A stretch of 64,000 nt of DNA from MnTg04 sp964568075 (GCA_964568075.1 CAZMOM010000005.1:50781-114780); one strand, 5' to 3'; shown: positions 37,034 through 45,598, numbered from the stretch's first letter. Translations and numbers: made by a program. The notes: generated by a model not told the origin, from the sequence alone.

Positions 37034-37633
37034 TTAAAGGATAATGACGCCCAGAGATTGTAAAGCGTTGCTGAGCCAGATCATCGGCAAGCCGATCAGC
37101 GCGGTCGGGTCCTGGGTATCAATTCTGCTGACCAGCGAGATTCCCAGGCCCTCAGACTTAAAACTGCCAGCGCAGTCCAGCGCTTGTTCTTTGTCGAGGT
37201 AGTTGCTGATCAGCCTGTGATCCAGCTCACGAAAAACCACGCGTGTCGTATCCAGGTACTCCAGGCATTTCCCCTGTCCCGATTGAACAACACAGACGGC
37301 CGTGTAAAAATTCATGTCCTGGCCTGAAGCCAGCTCAAGCTGTTGTTTTGCGGCGCCACGGCTGCCCGGTTTTCCGACCATGCGGTCGCCAACGGCCGCG
37401 ACCTGATCTGAGCCGATGACGATCGCATCCGGAAACCGGGTGGAAATTGCCCGGGCTTTTGCACCGGCCAGCCGCACGGCCAGATCGGTGGCCGACTCGC
37501 CGGGTTCCGGGCGCTCATCGACATCCGCAGAAACGGCTCTGAACCCGATCGCCAGCCGTTTCATCAATTCCTGGCGGTAAGGTGATCCTGATGCCAGGAT
37601 TAGCTCGCTGGCGCTGTTTGTCGGTGCGGGCAT
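37034..37633 (-). CDS. Maf-like nucleoside triphosphate pyrophosphatase
   Basis: Maf/HAM1-superfamily house-cleaning enzyme that hydrolyses modified nucleotides (the YceF subgroup acts on 7-methyl-GTP). Seen: ILASGSPYRQELMKRL at the N-terminus, DVDERPEPGES, AIVIGSDQVAAVGDRMVGKPG and the C-terminal GIDTQDPTAL-type stretch, here SRIDTQDPTALIGLPM. 199 residues. Its position next to yceD matches YceF, whose gene lies beside yceD-rpmF in E. coli and Pseudomonas. Transcribed away from yceD with about 100 bases between. Confidence 0.93.
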   Translation of the reverse strand: MPAPTNSASELILASGSPYRQELMKRLAIGFRAVSADVDERPEPGESATDLAVRLAGAKARAISTRFPDAIVIGSDQVAAVGDRMVGKPGSRGAAKQQLELASGQDMNFYTAVCVVQSGQGKCLEYLDTTRVVFRELDHRLISNYLDKEQALDCAGSFKSEGLGISLVSRIDTQDPTALIGLPMIWLSNALQSLGVIIL

Positions 37634-37697
37634 AAAACCTTTGTCCGGTGACGGGATGAAATCAAGCTTAAAACAAAAGCTTGCGGGGCAATCAGTT

Positions 37698-37726
37698 TTG
37701 ACTCTTATTTTTTCGCATTTTATAAT
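37698..37726 (+). promoter_or_regulatory. Near-consensus sigma70 promoter for the yceD operon
   Basis: TTGACT (37698-37703), 17 bases, TATAAT (37721-37726): five of six and six of six matches with ideal spacing. The start of transcription would fall near 37733, only about 3 bases before the yceD ATG at 37736. Confidence 0.75.
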
Positions 37727-37735
37727 TGATCGGAT

Positions 37736-38447
37736 ATGTCGACCGTGTTGCCAGATGCGCTCATTGCTTCTGTACTCGATGCTTCGGCGGCTGCCGACAA
37801 AAACCAGCAGCTGAGCGGAGCGCTGAGCCTGGTCAGTTTTACGCGGCTTCAGGATATGCTTCAGTCCACCGATGGTGAAGTATCGCTCAAACTGAATTTT
37901 CAGCGCGACGAGACAAATCGGATTTTACTGGATTGTGAGATTTCCGGGACCTTGCCGCTGCAGTGCCAGCGGTGTCTTGGCGGGGTTTCACAATCGGTTG
38001 ATGTGAAATCAAGCCTGATATTGGTTGATAAACACGGGGTTGATAAACACGGGGTTGATAAACACGGGGTTGATAAACACGGGGTTGATAAANNNNNNNN
38101 NNNNNNNNNNNNNNNNNNNNNNNNNNNNNNNNNNNNNNNNNNNNNNNNNNNNNNNNNNNNNNNNNNNNNNNNNNNNNNNNNNNNNNNNNNNNCTTGGGAT
38201 CGATCGGCGCAGGGTTGATGAAAACTCAGGTGAGGCGGATACGATCGAAGACAGAGAGATCGTTGTTTGCAACCCGGCGAGGCTGAACGTAGTCAACCTC
38301 GTTGTAGACGAGATATTGCTGGGAATACCTTTTGCGCCGGGACACGAGGAAGGTGACAGCGATTGCATTAAAATTGATGAGAATACACGGATCGGTGACT
38401 CGCAAAACGCGTTTGCCGGTCTGAAAGATTTGCTGGGTTCCGGTTGA
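37736..38447 (+). CDS. yceD: YceD/DUF177 protein with an internal 15-bp tandem repeat and a sequence gap
   Basis: DUF177 family; YceD and its plant relatives are linked to 23S rRNA accumulation. ATG 37736. The N-terminal half (MSTVLPDALIASVLD ... LPLQCQRCLGGVSQSVDV) and C-terminal half (VVDEILLGIPFAPGHEE ... NAFAGLKDLLG) both match the family, including the CQRC motif and the acidic LVVDEILLGIP box. Between them, after residue about 95, the 5-residue unit VDKHG is repeated at least four times, then 100 N follow. The two halves are in different frames as given, so the gap length is arbitrary. Right of the gap a degenerate unit, RRVDENSG, continues the repeat. Confidence 0.85.
38024..38092 (+). 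repeat. 15-bp tandem repeat (minisatellite) inside yceD
   Basis: Unit GTTGATAAACACGGG, four perfect copies (38024-38083) plus nine bases of a fifth before the N run. The unit length is a multiple of three, so copy changes preserve the frame. Confidence 0.95.
38093..38192. other. Assembly gap of 100 N in yceD
   Basis: Round-number gap directly abutting the tandem repeat; most likely the assembler could not resolve the repeat. True length unknown. Confidence 0.95.
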
Positions 38448-38522
38448 CGCCATGACCCGTTCGCGATAGAAACACGAGAAAACAGAAACACGCATCCGAA
38501 ACGATTTTACGGGGAGAACTCC

Positions 38523-38717
38523 ATGGCTGTACAAAAAAGCCGCAGAACACCATCGACGCGAGGTATGCGTCGTGCACACGATAAGCTGAAGAATCCGACG
38601 CTTTCTGTCGATAAAACGACAGGTGAAACCCATCGCCGGCACCATATTTCCACCGACGGGTTCTATCGTGGCGAAAGGATCATTGAGGAAAAAATCGAAG
38701 CGGAAGAGCAGGAATAA
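38523..38717 (+). CDS. rpmF: 50S ribosomal protein L32
   Basis: Small ribosomal protein of the large subunit. MAVQKSRRTPSTRGMRRAHDKL at the N-terminus and ETHRRHHISTDGFYRGERII at the C-terminus match L32 (E. coli: RRSHDAL, HHITADGYYRG). 64 residues; the last EEKIEAEEQE is a slightly longer acidic tail than in E. coli. GGGGAG precedes the ATG. No zinc-binding Cys residues, as in most gammaproteobacterial L32. Order yceD-rpmF-plsX-fabH is conserved. Confidence 0.97.
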   Translation: MAVQKSRRTPSTRGMRRAHDKLKNPTLSVDKTTGETHRRHHISTDGFYRGERIIEEKIEAEEQE

Positions 38718-38787
38718 TTCTGACCGGCTTTTTGCTCGGCCAGCCCATCGTGGCCCTGATAATCAAAACCACCCCGGTTCCAGGCAT

Positions 38788-39801
38788 ATGACCCGTACTA
38801 TTTGCATTGCCGTAGACGCAATGGGCGGTGATCATGGTGCGCAGGTCTGTGTGCCCGCGGCAATGGATCAGCTGAAATGGGACAAGACGCTCCGACTGAT
38901 TCTGGTTGGTCAGCAAAATATACTAAAGCCGTATTTGGACACGATCCCGGCCGAACATGCCAACCGGGTCACTTTTCAGGAAGCGACCCAGGTTGTCACG
39001 ATGGATGAGGACCCCAGGAGCGCGCTGCGCAAAAAGAAAGATTCGTCGATGCGGGTCGCGATCAACCTGGTTCGCGATGGACTGGCCAACGCGTGCGTCA
39101 GCGCCGGAAACACCGGTGCCTTGATGGCGACAGCGAGGTTCGTTTTGAAGACCTTGCCGGGCATCGACCGGCCCGCCATCATTTCGGCGGTTCCGGCAGT
39201 GGGCGGTCATACGCACATGCTTGATCTGGGGGCCAATTCCGATTGCACATCCGAGCAATTGTTCCAGTTTGGCGTCATGGGGTCGGTCGTCGCATCCGAT
39301 ATTCACGAACTCGCTTCGCCGAGAGTCGGCTTGCTAAATATCGGCGTCGAGGCAAGCAAAGGGACAGAAATAATTCGCGAGGCCGGCCGGTTGCTCGGCC
39401 AGAGTAATCTTAACTACGTCGGGTTTGTCGAAGCCAACGACATATTTACCGGACACGTGGATGTCGTGGTCAGCGATGGGTTCGCCGGCAACGTCGCGCT
39501 CAAGACCCTGGAGGGAGCAGCGCGCATGATATCTTCTTATATGCGGGCGGAGTTTACGAGAACTTTTTTAAATCGTATCCAGGGGTTGGTGGCGCTGCCT
39601 GTACTGAAAGCCTTTCGCAAAAACATTGATCCGCGCCGGTATAATGGCGCGAGCCTGGTTGGCTTGAACGGTATTGTCGTGAAAAGTCATGGCATCGCCG
39701 ACCGAGTAGCATTTGGCAATGCGATTCAGACTGCCCACCTTGAATGCCAGCTGGGTGTTCCGACACAAATCAGTAATCTATTGCAACAACAGGCGATCTA
39801 G
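38788..39801 (+). CDS. plsX: Phosphate acyltransferase PlsX
   Basis: Makes acyl-phosphate from acyl-ACP, the first step of the PlsX/PlsY route to phospholipid. I start at ATG 38788 (MTRTICIAVDAMGGDHGAQ), the family N-terminus; the frame is open further upstream into rpmF but that part is not conserved. Seen: SAGNTGALMATARFVLKTLPGIDRPAI, GLLNIGVEASKGTE, FVEANDIFTGHVDVVVSDGFAGNVALKTLEG. 337 residues. The stop is followed directly by fabH. Confidence 0.97.
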   Translation: MTRTICIAVDAMGGDHGAQVCVPAAMDQLKWDKTLRLILVGQQNILKPYLDTIPAEHANRVTFQEATQVVTMDEDPRSALRKKKDSSMRVAINLVRDGLANACVSAGNTGALMATARFVLKTLPGIDRPAIISAVPAVGGHTHMLDLGANSDCTSEQLFQFGVMGSVVASDIHELASPRVGLLNIGVEASKGTEIIREAGRLLGQSNLNYVGFVEANDIFTGHVDVVVSDGFAGNVALKTLEGAARMISSYMRAEFTRTFLNRIQGLVALPVLKAFRKNIDPRRYNGASLVGLNGIVVKSHGIADRVAFGNAIQTAHLECQLGVPTQISNLLQQQAI

Positions 39802-40767
39802 ATGTATTCGAAAATAGCGGGAACCGGCCGTTACCTGCCGGAGAAAATTCTCACGAATTTTGATCTGGAAAAGATAGTCGATACGACCGATGAATGGATC
39901 AGGTCCCGTAGTGGTATCGAACGCAGACACATTGCAGCCGACGACCAGGCGACGTCAGATCTGTGTGTCGAAGCGGCGCGACAGGCGATGGATGCCGCTG
40001 ACGTCGTTCCGGCTGATATCGATTTTATCCTGGTGGGTACCACGACCCCGGACCGCGTGTTTCCTAATACGGGTGTTTTGTTGCAAGAAAAGCTGGGCAT
40101 CCAGGCTTGTGCGGCCTTTAGCGTGGAAGCGGCCTGTACTGGATTTATCTATGCGCTGAGCGTTGCCGACAAATATGTCCGCGCCGGAGAGGCCAGCTGC
40201 GCGTTGGTTTTGGGTGCGGAACGTCTCAGCAACATGGTGGACTGGAGCGACCGGGGCACTTGTGTACTGTTTGGCGATGGCGCTGGCGCCGTTATTCTAA
40301 AGCCTGCGGACGAACCGGGGATCGTATCGACCCACCTGCATGCCGATGGCCAGTACAAGGACCTGCTCTATTTTCCATCTGGAATTTCGGAAAATTTCGA
40401 TCAATTGAAAAAGGGCAAGGATTATATTCGGATGAAAGGCAATGAGGTGTTTAAAGTCGCGGTCAGAACACTCAGCCGAATCGTGGAAGAGACCCTTGAG
40501 AAGAATCAACTCGACAAATCGGATATCGACTGGCTGATTCCGCACCAGGCAAATATGAGAATCATCCAGGCAACCGCGAAGAAATTGAATATGCCGATGG
40601 AGCGGGTGATTCAGACAGTCAAGGACCATGGCAATACATCGGCGGCATCGGTCCCGATGGCGCTGGACGTCGCGGTCAGGGATGGCCGGATCAAGCGAGG
40701 CCATACCATACTGCTCGAAGCCTTCGGCGGTGGTTTTACCTGGGGTTCCGCGCTGATCAAATACTGA
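39802..40767 (+). CDS. fabH: 3-oxoacyl-ACP synthase III
   Basis: Condenses acetyl-CoA with malonyl-ACP to start fatty-acid synthesis. Seen: the Cys-His-Asn triad in VEAACTGFIYAL (near residue 112), LIPHQANMRII (near 247) and VKDHGNTSAASVPMAL (near 277), plus the C-terminal FGGGFTWGSALIKY. 321 residues. In many relatives fabD, fabG, acpP and fabF follow fabH; here the downstream gene is a YkvA-like protein on the opposite strand, so the fatty-acid cluster ends here. Confidence 0.97.
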   Translation: MYSKIAGTGRYLPEKILTNFDLEKIVDTTDEWIRSRSGIERRHIAADDQATSDLCVEAARQAMDAADVVPADIDFILVGTTTPDRVFPNTGVLLQEKLGIQACAAFSVEAACTGFIYALSVADKYVRAGEASCALVLGAERLSNMVDWSDRGTCVLFGDGAGAVILKPADEPGIVSTHLHADGQYKDLLYFPSGISENFDQLKKGKDYIRMKGNEVFKVAVRTLSRIVEETLEKNQLDKSDIDWLIPHQANMRIIQATAKKLNMPMERVIQTVKDHGNTSAASVPMALDVAVRDGRIKRGHTILLEAFGGGFTWGSALIKY

Positions 40768-40911
40768 TAATTCGGGCCAGCCCCCGGGACAGGAAATATC
40801 CCGGCCGGTTCACCTCACCCGGTTTTTCCAAACCTCATGTGGGTCCCACCCGGATTCGGCCTCTATATTCTGGTGCCCAGGTACGAGGTTTGGAATAGTT
40901 CCGGCGCCGGC

Positions 40912-41475
40912 TTACCACAGCGGGGGGTGCTGATCTCTGCCGGACAGGCTCGCCTGGTCCCGTTTCTTGCGCCGCTGCAAGCGTTCCTGGAGGCTGGCCC
41001 GTTTTTTTTTCAGCCGCCGCGATCGTTCGCCGGGGTCGTTATCGCCGAAGCGCTTTTCGATTTTTTCCCTGAAGGTGCAAAAATCACGGAACGCTTCAAT
41101 TTCGTGTTTAAGCTCGCGAAACACCAGTTCAACCATAATCGCATCGTCAAGAAAACCCAGCCCGGGAATGTTGTCAGGAATCAGGTCGTCAGGTTCGCCG
41201 AAGTAGGCGAGTGCCGACAAAACCTTGATACACTCCTTGCGTGGAATCGCCCACTCCTGGTCAGTGATCATCTCCACCATGGCTTCAAGCTTGTCAACCC
41301 GGTCCTTGACGAAATGAGGTACATCGGTGCGGGAAATTTCTTTCATGGTTGCGCGCGCGCCGGCGATGATGTCCTCGTCATCCGCAATCCGAACGGCCTC
41401 GCGCACCCGGCTCATTTCCTTGCGGAAATGAATAAGATCTTGCTCATCGATTTCGAAGCTGATTTTTAATGACAT
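40912..41475 (-). CDS. YkvA/DUF1232 family protein
   Basis: Uncharacterised protein with a DUF1232 core: SALAYFGEPDDLIPDNIPGLGFLDDAIMVELVF at residues about 100-132, the family's hallmark helix-turn region with DLIPD. It has no convincing membrane helix and a strongly basic C-terminus (RSRRLKKKRASLQERLQRRKKR). I start at ATG 41475, preceded by AGGG; an upstream ATG at 41496 is possible. 187 residues. Function unknown. Confidence 0.8.
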   Translation of the reverse strand: MSLKISFEIDEQDLIHFRKEMSRVREAVRIADDEDIIAGARATMKEISRTDVPHFVKDRVDKLEAMVEMITDQEWAIPRKECIKVLSALAYFGEPDDLIPDNIPGLGFLDDAIMVELVFRELKHEIEAFRDFCTFREKIEKRFGDNDPGERSRRLKKKRASLQERLQRRKKRDQASLSGRDQHPPLW

Positions 41476-41607
41476 TGCTGACCCTGACATCGTCATTATT
41501 GCAGTCTACAGATTACGCAGCACCTAACAACGGGTCAATGGAACCGCGGTAGATCGAACGCTATATTCTGTCAAGGGTTTAGAATCAGACGCTCGGGAGA
41601 CGTATTG

Positions 41608-42264
41608 ATGGCGACGAAACTGGTGATCGGTAACTGCAATTATTCGAGTTGGTCCTTGAGAGCGTGGTGGGCCGCCAGACGAAGTGGCCTCGAATTCGAA
41701 AATATAGGTCTGCAACTGGATACACCGCAGTTTGACCGGGAAATAGCGCGTTACTCGCCGAGCCGCCGCGTCCCCGTTTTGCACCATAACGGTCTGGTGA
41801 TCTGGGACACGCTGGCGATATGCGAGTATCTGGCGGAGCTCAATCCCGACGCGAAACTTTGGCCGGATTCAGCGCCCGACCGGGCGCGTGCCCGTAGCAT
41901 TTGCGCCGAAATGCATGCGGGATTTACTGCGCTCAAAAATCAGTTGCCAATGAATTGCCGTGCCAGAAATCGCAAAGTTGAAATCGATTCCGCGTGCGCA
42001 ACGAATATCAGCCGGGTAATAGCGATCTGGACAGAGTGTCTTGAACAAAGCGATCAGGAGCGGCCCTGGCTTTTCGGGCAGTGGAGCATCGCTGACGCAT
42101 TCTACGCGCCGGTGGCGATGCGGTTCCGAACCTACGGCATCGGGATCGAAGAACCTGCCGCACGATGGGTCAATGTAGTACTGGATGATCCCGATATACG
42201 AAAATGGGTCGCTTGGGGCGAAAACGAATCCTGGATAATTGCGGCGGATGAAGCAGGTTCCTGA
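41608..42264 (+). CDS. Glutathione S-transferase family protein
   Basis: Cytosolic GST with thioredoxin-like N-terminal domain (residues about 1-80: LVIGNCNYSSWSLRAWWAARRSGL, SPSRRVPVLHHNGLVIWDTLAICEYLAEL) and helical C-terminal domain (about 95-215, PWLFGQWSIADAFYAPVAMRF). The Ser in NYSSWS is the candidate glutathione-activating residue. ATG 41608 follows GGGAGA; 218 residues. Substrate unknown. The next gene, an L,D-transpeptidase, starts 63 bases downstream on the same strand. Confidence 0.9.
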   Translation: MATKLVIGNCNYSSWSLRAWWAARRSGLEFENIGLQLDTPQFDREIARYSPSRRVPVLHHNGLVIWDTLAICEYLAELNPDAKLWPDSAPDRARARSICAEMHAGFTALKNQLPMNCRARNRKVEIDSACATNISRVIAIWTECLEQSDQERPWLFGQWSIADAFYAPVAMRFRTYGIGIEEPAARWVNVVLDDPDIRKWVAWGENESWIIAADEAGS

Positions 42265-42327
42265 CCGTTTTCCATTGTCACAGTCTATAATAGTCGTCGT
42301 CTACCGGAATATAGATTGTTTGCCGCC

Positions 42328-43263
42328 ATGTTCACTAGCCCGATCCGCATCATTGTTTCGTTTTTGTACCTGTTGCCAGCCATGGCGACGGCGGATACTT
42401 TCATACTGCCTCCGGACGATGTCGACCTGGTGGGGGCTGCAACGACGATACGCAGCCGCTATGAAGATACGCTGGTCGATATCGCGCGTGCGCACAACCT
42501 GGGGTTTCAGGAAATCGTCCGCGCCAATCCGGGTGTCGATCCATGGTTGCCAGGAGAAGGCACGGAAATTCTTTTGCCCACGCGCTTTATATTACCGCCG
42601 GTGGAGCGCACGGGGATCGTCATCAATTTACCGGAAATGCGAATTTATTATTATCCGGAGCCGGTTGCCGATGAGGCGCCGATCGTCATTACTCATCCGA
42701 TCAGTATTGGCCGCATGGATTGGAACACGCCGCTGGGCCTGGCGCGCGTGGTCAGAAAAGTTAAAAATCCGGCCTGGTATCCGCCTGAATCGGTGCGCGA
42801 AGAGCATGCGGCGGATGGCGATCCACTGCCCCGGGTGGTACCGCCCGGCCCGGACAACCCATTGGGTGCCTATGCGATGAGACTGTCGATACCCGGTTAT
42901 TTGATTCACGGCACCAACAAGCCGTCGGGCGTCGGGATGAGGGTTACGCATGGATGTATACGAATGCTGCCGGAGGACATAGAAGAATTTTTCACCCAGG
43001 TTCCGGTCAACACACCGGTACGAATTGTCAATTTGCCGAGCAAGGTTGGCTGGTCGATGGGTTCGTTATACCTGGAAGTTCACCCGGTTCTCGATGACGA
43101 CGACGTGAATCTGGGAAAAAACATGACGACGGTAACTGAAATGCTGGTTGCCGCAACACATGACCAGCAAATTGCGGTTGACTGGGCAATGGCCCGGAAT
43201 ATCTACGAGCGAGCGGTCGGGATACCCAGGCAGATGTCGATTCCCGGTCAGGATATTCCTTAG
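42328..43263 (+). CDS. L,D-transpeptidase (ErfK/YbiS/YkuD family) with LysM-like domain
   Basis: Periplasmic cysteine transpeptidase that either cross-links peptidoglycan via 3-3 bonds or attaches a lipoprotein to it. ATG 42328 gives a signal peptide (IRIIVSFLYLLPAMATA). Residues about 40-90 look like LysM (YEDTLVDIARAHNLGFQEIVRANPGVDPWLP). The YkuD domain (about 95-235) ends in HGTNKPSGVGMRVTHGCIRM, with the catalytic His and Cys; the usual SHGC is THGC. 311 residues. The E. coli homologues ErfK, YbiS and YcfS link Lpp to peptidoglycan; an OprI/Lpp-like lipoprotein gene faces it 158 bases away, which suggests this role. Confidence 0.92.
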   Translation: MFTSPIRIIVSFLYLLPAMATADTFILPPDDVDLVGAATTIRSRYEDTLVDIARAHNLGFQEIVRANPGVDPWLPGEGTEILLPTRFILPPVERTGIVINLPEMRIYYYPEPVADEAPIVITHPISIGRMDWNTPLGLARVVRKVKNPAWYPPESVREEHAADGDPLPRVVPPGPDNPLGAYAMRLSIPGYLIHGTNKPSGVGMRVTHGCIRMLPEDIEEFFTQVPVNTPVRIVNLPSKVGWSMGSLYLEVHPVLDDDDVNLGKNMTTVTEMLVAATHDQQIAVDWAMARNIYERAVGIPRQMSIPGQDIP

Positions 43264-43373
43264 CCCGCCTATTTCACCCAGAATCCACGATCCCTGGTGA
43301 CCTGCGGGTTAGCCGCGCAGACCTCGACGCACCGTCAATTTCAGGACCGGTGACTCACGAAGAACGGACAAGA

Positions 43374-43398
43374 AAACGCCGCGCATAACGCGGCGTTT
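43374..43398. terminator. Intrinsic terminator between the transpeptidase and lipoprotein genes
   Basis: Arms AAACGCCGCG (43374-43383) and CGCGGCGTTT (43389-43398) with a 5-base loop, 10 bp perfect. On the minus strand it is followed by TTTTCTTGT, so it mainly ends the lipoprotein transcript; it could also stop the transpeptidase transcript. Confidence 0.9.
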
Positions 43399-43420
43399 CT
43401 TGCGCGTTGCAGCCGAAAGC

Positions 43421-43705
43421 TTATTTGCTGCTGGCTTTTTCGAACATACGGCTGATTCTTTCACCGTTTGCATCACAGCAAGCCTGAGCAGCGCTTGCAG
43501 CCTGCATCGCCTGGTTGGCGGTGTCCACAGCACCCTGTGCCATTGACTTGGCATCGCTGGCATCAGACTGAGCAGCGTTCATGTCCCTTTCCAGCGCGCT
43601 AACGCGACCAGCCAGACCACCATTATCTGTCGCAGCGCATCCGGTCAGCCCAATGCTCATCACTAAGGCGGCCAGTAAGGCTCCCTTTTTCATTGCTTTA
43701 CTCAT
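43421..43705 (-). CDS. OprI/Lpp-like alanine-zipper lipoprotein
   Basis: Outer-membrane lipoprotein resembling Pseudomonas OprI and Braun lipoprotein. The lipobox LTGC gives acylated Cys at residue 22; the mature part is an Ala-rich heptad coiled coil (NAAQSDASDAKSMAQGAVDTA ... AASAAQ) ending NGERISRMFEKASSK, close to the OprI end with its terminal Lys, which in Lpp is the residue joined to peptidoglycan. Odd: a Cys-Cys pair (QACCDANGE) near residue 75. Start ATG 43705 follows AGGGGA. 94 residues. A short palindrome, TATTGATCAATA (43726-43737), lies in the leader. Confidence 0.92.
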   Translation of the reverse strand: MSKAMKKGALLAALVMSIGLTGCAATDNGGLAGRVSALERDMNAAQSDASDAKSMAQGAVDTANQAMQAASAAQACCDANGERISRMFEKASSK

Positions 43706-43895
43706 TCTCAGGTTCCCCTAAAAGTTATTGATCAATAGTTGGGTTAAATTCCGGCGCAGTGAGCAAATCCGTTGCTGCAGTACGCTCGGTCCAAAACCGT
43801 ACTCCAAAAACCTGCAGGTAAGCAAGCGGTTGAAGCATAGATTGCCATATTGACGACAAAAAAACCTCGAAGCAAGATGTCTGCTTGTGGCGACA

Positions 43896-45506
43896 TCATC
43901 TTTTTCTCCATGGCCGGAATTTTCGATCGCGCAGAATTTCCCTGGCGGCATTGTGTCCCGGAATGCCGCTAACGCCACCGCCGGGATGCGCGCCGGCGCC
44001 ACAAAGATACAGTCCGTTGACCGGGCTGCGGTAGTCGGCATAGCCGACGACGGGTCTGGCGCTGAATAACTGGTCGAGGCCAAGCGCACCGTGAAAAATA
44101 TCGCCGCCGGTTAACCCGAAGCGTTTTTCCAGAGTCAGTGGGGAAAGCGCCTCGTAACCGATTACGCTGCTTTTAAAATTTGCCGCGTAGGTATCAACGA
44201 AATCGATTACCCGCGCTGCAAAAACATCCTCTTCGTCCGCCCAGGATCGGCCATCCGGAAGCACCGGGTTGGTATGCTGACAGAACAGGCTTGCCACATG
44301 TGCGCCTGGCGGCGCCAGGCTGTCGTCAACGGTGCTGGGGATCAGCATTTCCACGATCGGTTGTTTCGAAAAACCGTACTCGATGGCATCTGCATAGGCT
44401 TTATCCATATAGGCCAGGCTGGGGGCCATGATAATGCCGGCCTGATGATGTAATTGTTGCTCGGTACCGGGGTGGCATTTGAAATCGGGTAGCTCGGACA
44501 AAGCAACATTCATGCGAAAGGTGCCGGATACGCAACGATAGCGTTTTATTCGCATGACGAAATCGTCGGGCAAAGAATCCGCACCAACCAGTTTTTCGTA
44601 TAACAGCTTGGGGTCCAGGTTTGACGCCACGATAGCGGCAAAGTGCTGCTCGCCCGATTCGAGCTCGATACCTGAAATTCGTCCGTTATCGATCAGAACT
44701 TTACGGACCGCTGCATCCGTCCTGATTTCAACGCCCCGCGCACGAGCTTCTTTCGCCATCGCCTGGGTGATTGCGCCCATGCCTCCGATGGCATGACCCC
44801 AGCTGTTCTTTTTGCCGTTGACTTCACCAATAACATGATGCAGCAGGACATAACCCGAGCCCGGTGAATACGGGCTGCCAAAATTACCGACAACCGAGTC
44901 GAAACCCAGCACAGCTTTGATCGGGTCAGATTCAAACCAGCCGTCGAGGAGGTAACCGGCGCTGCGCGTCATCAGTTCGTGGAAATCTCTTTGCTGTTCC
45001 GGGCTGAGCTTGCGCCAACGATTGCCGAGCCTGATGGCACTCAGGAGGCTGTCCAGGCCGCCGCCCTGGTTGGGCGGGGTTTCCAGCAACGAATCGCGAA
45101 TCAGATCGGCGACCGCTTCCAGCATGGCATAAAAGCGGGGCAGGTTTTGTGCGTCCTTGCGGCTAAATTTTGCGACTTCGGCCTCGGTGCCGGCGGGGCC
45201 GCCGACGCTCAGGCTGCGGCCGTCCGGCAAAGGCAGGAAATTGGCCATCGGGCGATTGATTATTTTCAGGCCGTTTTCGTAAAGCTGCAGATCTTTGATG
45301 ATCTTGGGATGCAGCAGGCTGACCGTGTAACTGGCGATAGAATTGCGAAACCCGGGGCAAAACTCTTCGGTCACCGCCGCACCGCCGACGAGATGGCGGC
45401 GTTCGAAAATTTTCACCTTCAGTCCGGCAGCCGCCAGATAGCTGGCGCAGACCAGGCCGTTGTGACCGCCGCCAATAATCAGGGCATCACACTTTTGCTC
45501 TGGCAT
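43896..45506 (-). CDS. FAD-dependent oxidoreductase, phytoene-desaturase/PYROXD2-like
   Basis: Flavoprotein with N-terminal Rossmann motif ALIIGGGHNGLVCASYLAAAGLKV and VFERRHLVGGAA-type second strand (here KIFERRHLVGGAAVTEEF), and C-terminal GLYLCGAGAHPGGGVSGIPGHNAA, as in CrtI and the PYROXD2 group. No carotenoid genes are nearby, so PYROXD2-like is the better label. I start at ATG 45506, after AAGGAAG; the frame is open 84 codons upstream but that part is low-quality. 536 residues. Divergent from lexA. Substrate unknown. Confidence 0.85.
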   Translation of the reverse strand: MPEQKCDALIIGGGHNGLVCASYLAAAGLKVKIFERRHLVGGAAVTEEFCPGFRNSIASYTVSLLHPKIIKDLQLYENGLKIINRPMANFLPLPDGRSLSVGGPAGTEAEVAKFSRKDAQNLPRFYAMLEAVADLIRDSLLETPPNQGGGLDSLLSAIRLGNRWRKLSPEQQRDFHELMTRSAGYLLDGWFESDPIKAVLGFDSVVGNFGSPYSPGSGYVLLHHVIGEVNGKKNSWGHAIGGMGAITQAMAKEARARGVEIRTDAAVRKVLIDNGRISGIELESGEQHFAAIVASNLDPKLLYEKLVGADSLPDDFVMRIKRYRCVSGTFRMNVALSELPDFKCHPGTEQQLHHQAGIIMAPSLAYMDKAYADAIEYGFSKQPIVEMLIPSTVDDSLAPPGAHVASLFCQHTNPVLPDGRSWADEEDVFAARVIDFVDTYAANFKSSVIGYEALSPLTLEKRFGLTGGDIFHGALGLDQLFSARPVVGYADYRSPVNGLYLCGAGAHPGGGVSGIPGHNAAREILRDRKFRPWRKR

Positions 45507-45598
45507 TTTTCTTCCTTGGTCGGGTGATACGGCGGGTTGAGCGTGCATTGTGAGCAAAGGGCCGGGCCGGGGCAATACGGATATGGCGCATAAAAAAG

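Noticed and set aside
38025..38447. Independent gene in another frame over the yceD repeat
   Set aside because: The repeat keeps several frames open because no unit contains a stop; the conserved YceD halves explain the coding signal.
40768..40911. Hairpin CCGGGA/TCCCGG after fabH as a terminator
   Set aside because: Short stem, no T-run and a long loop; not convincing.
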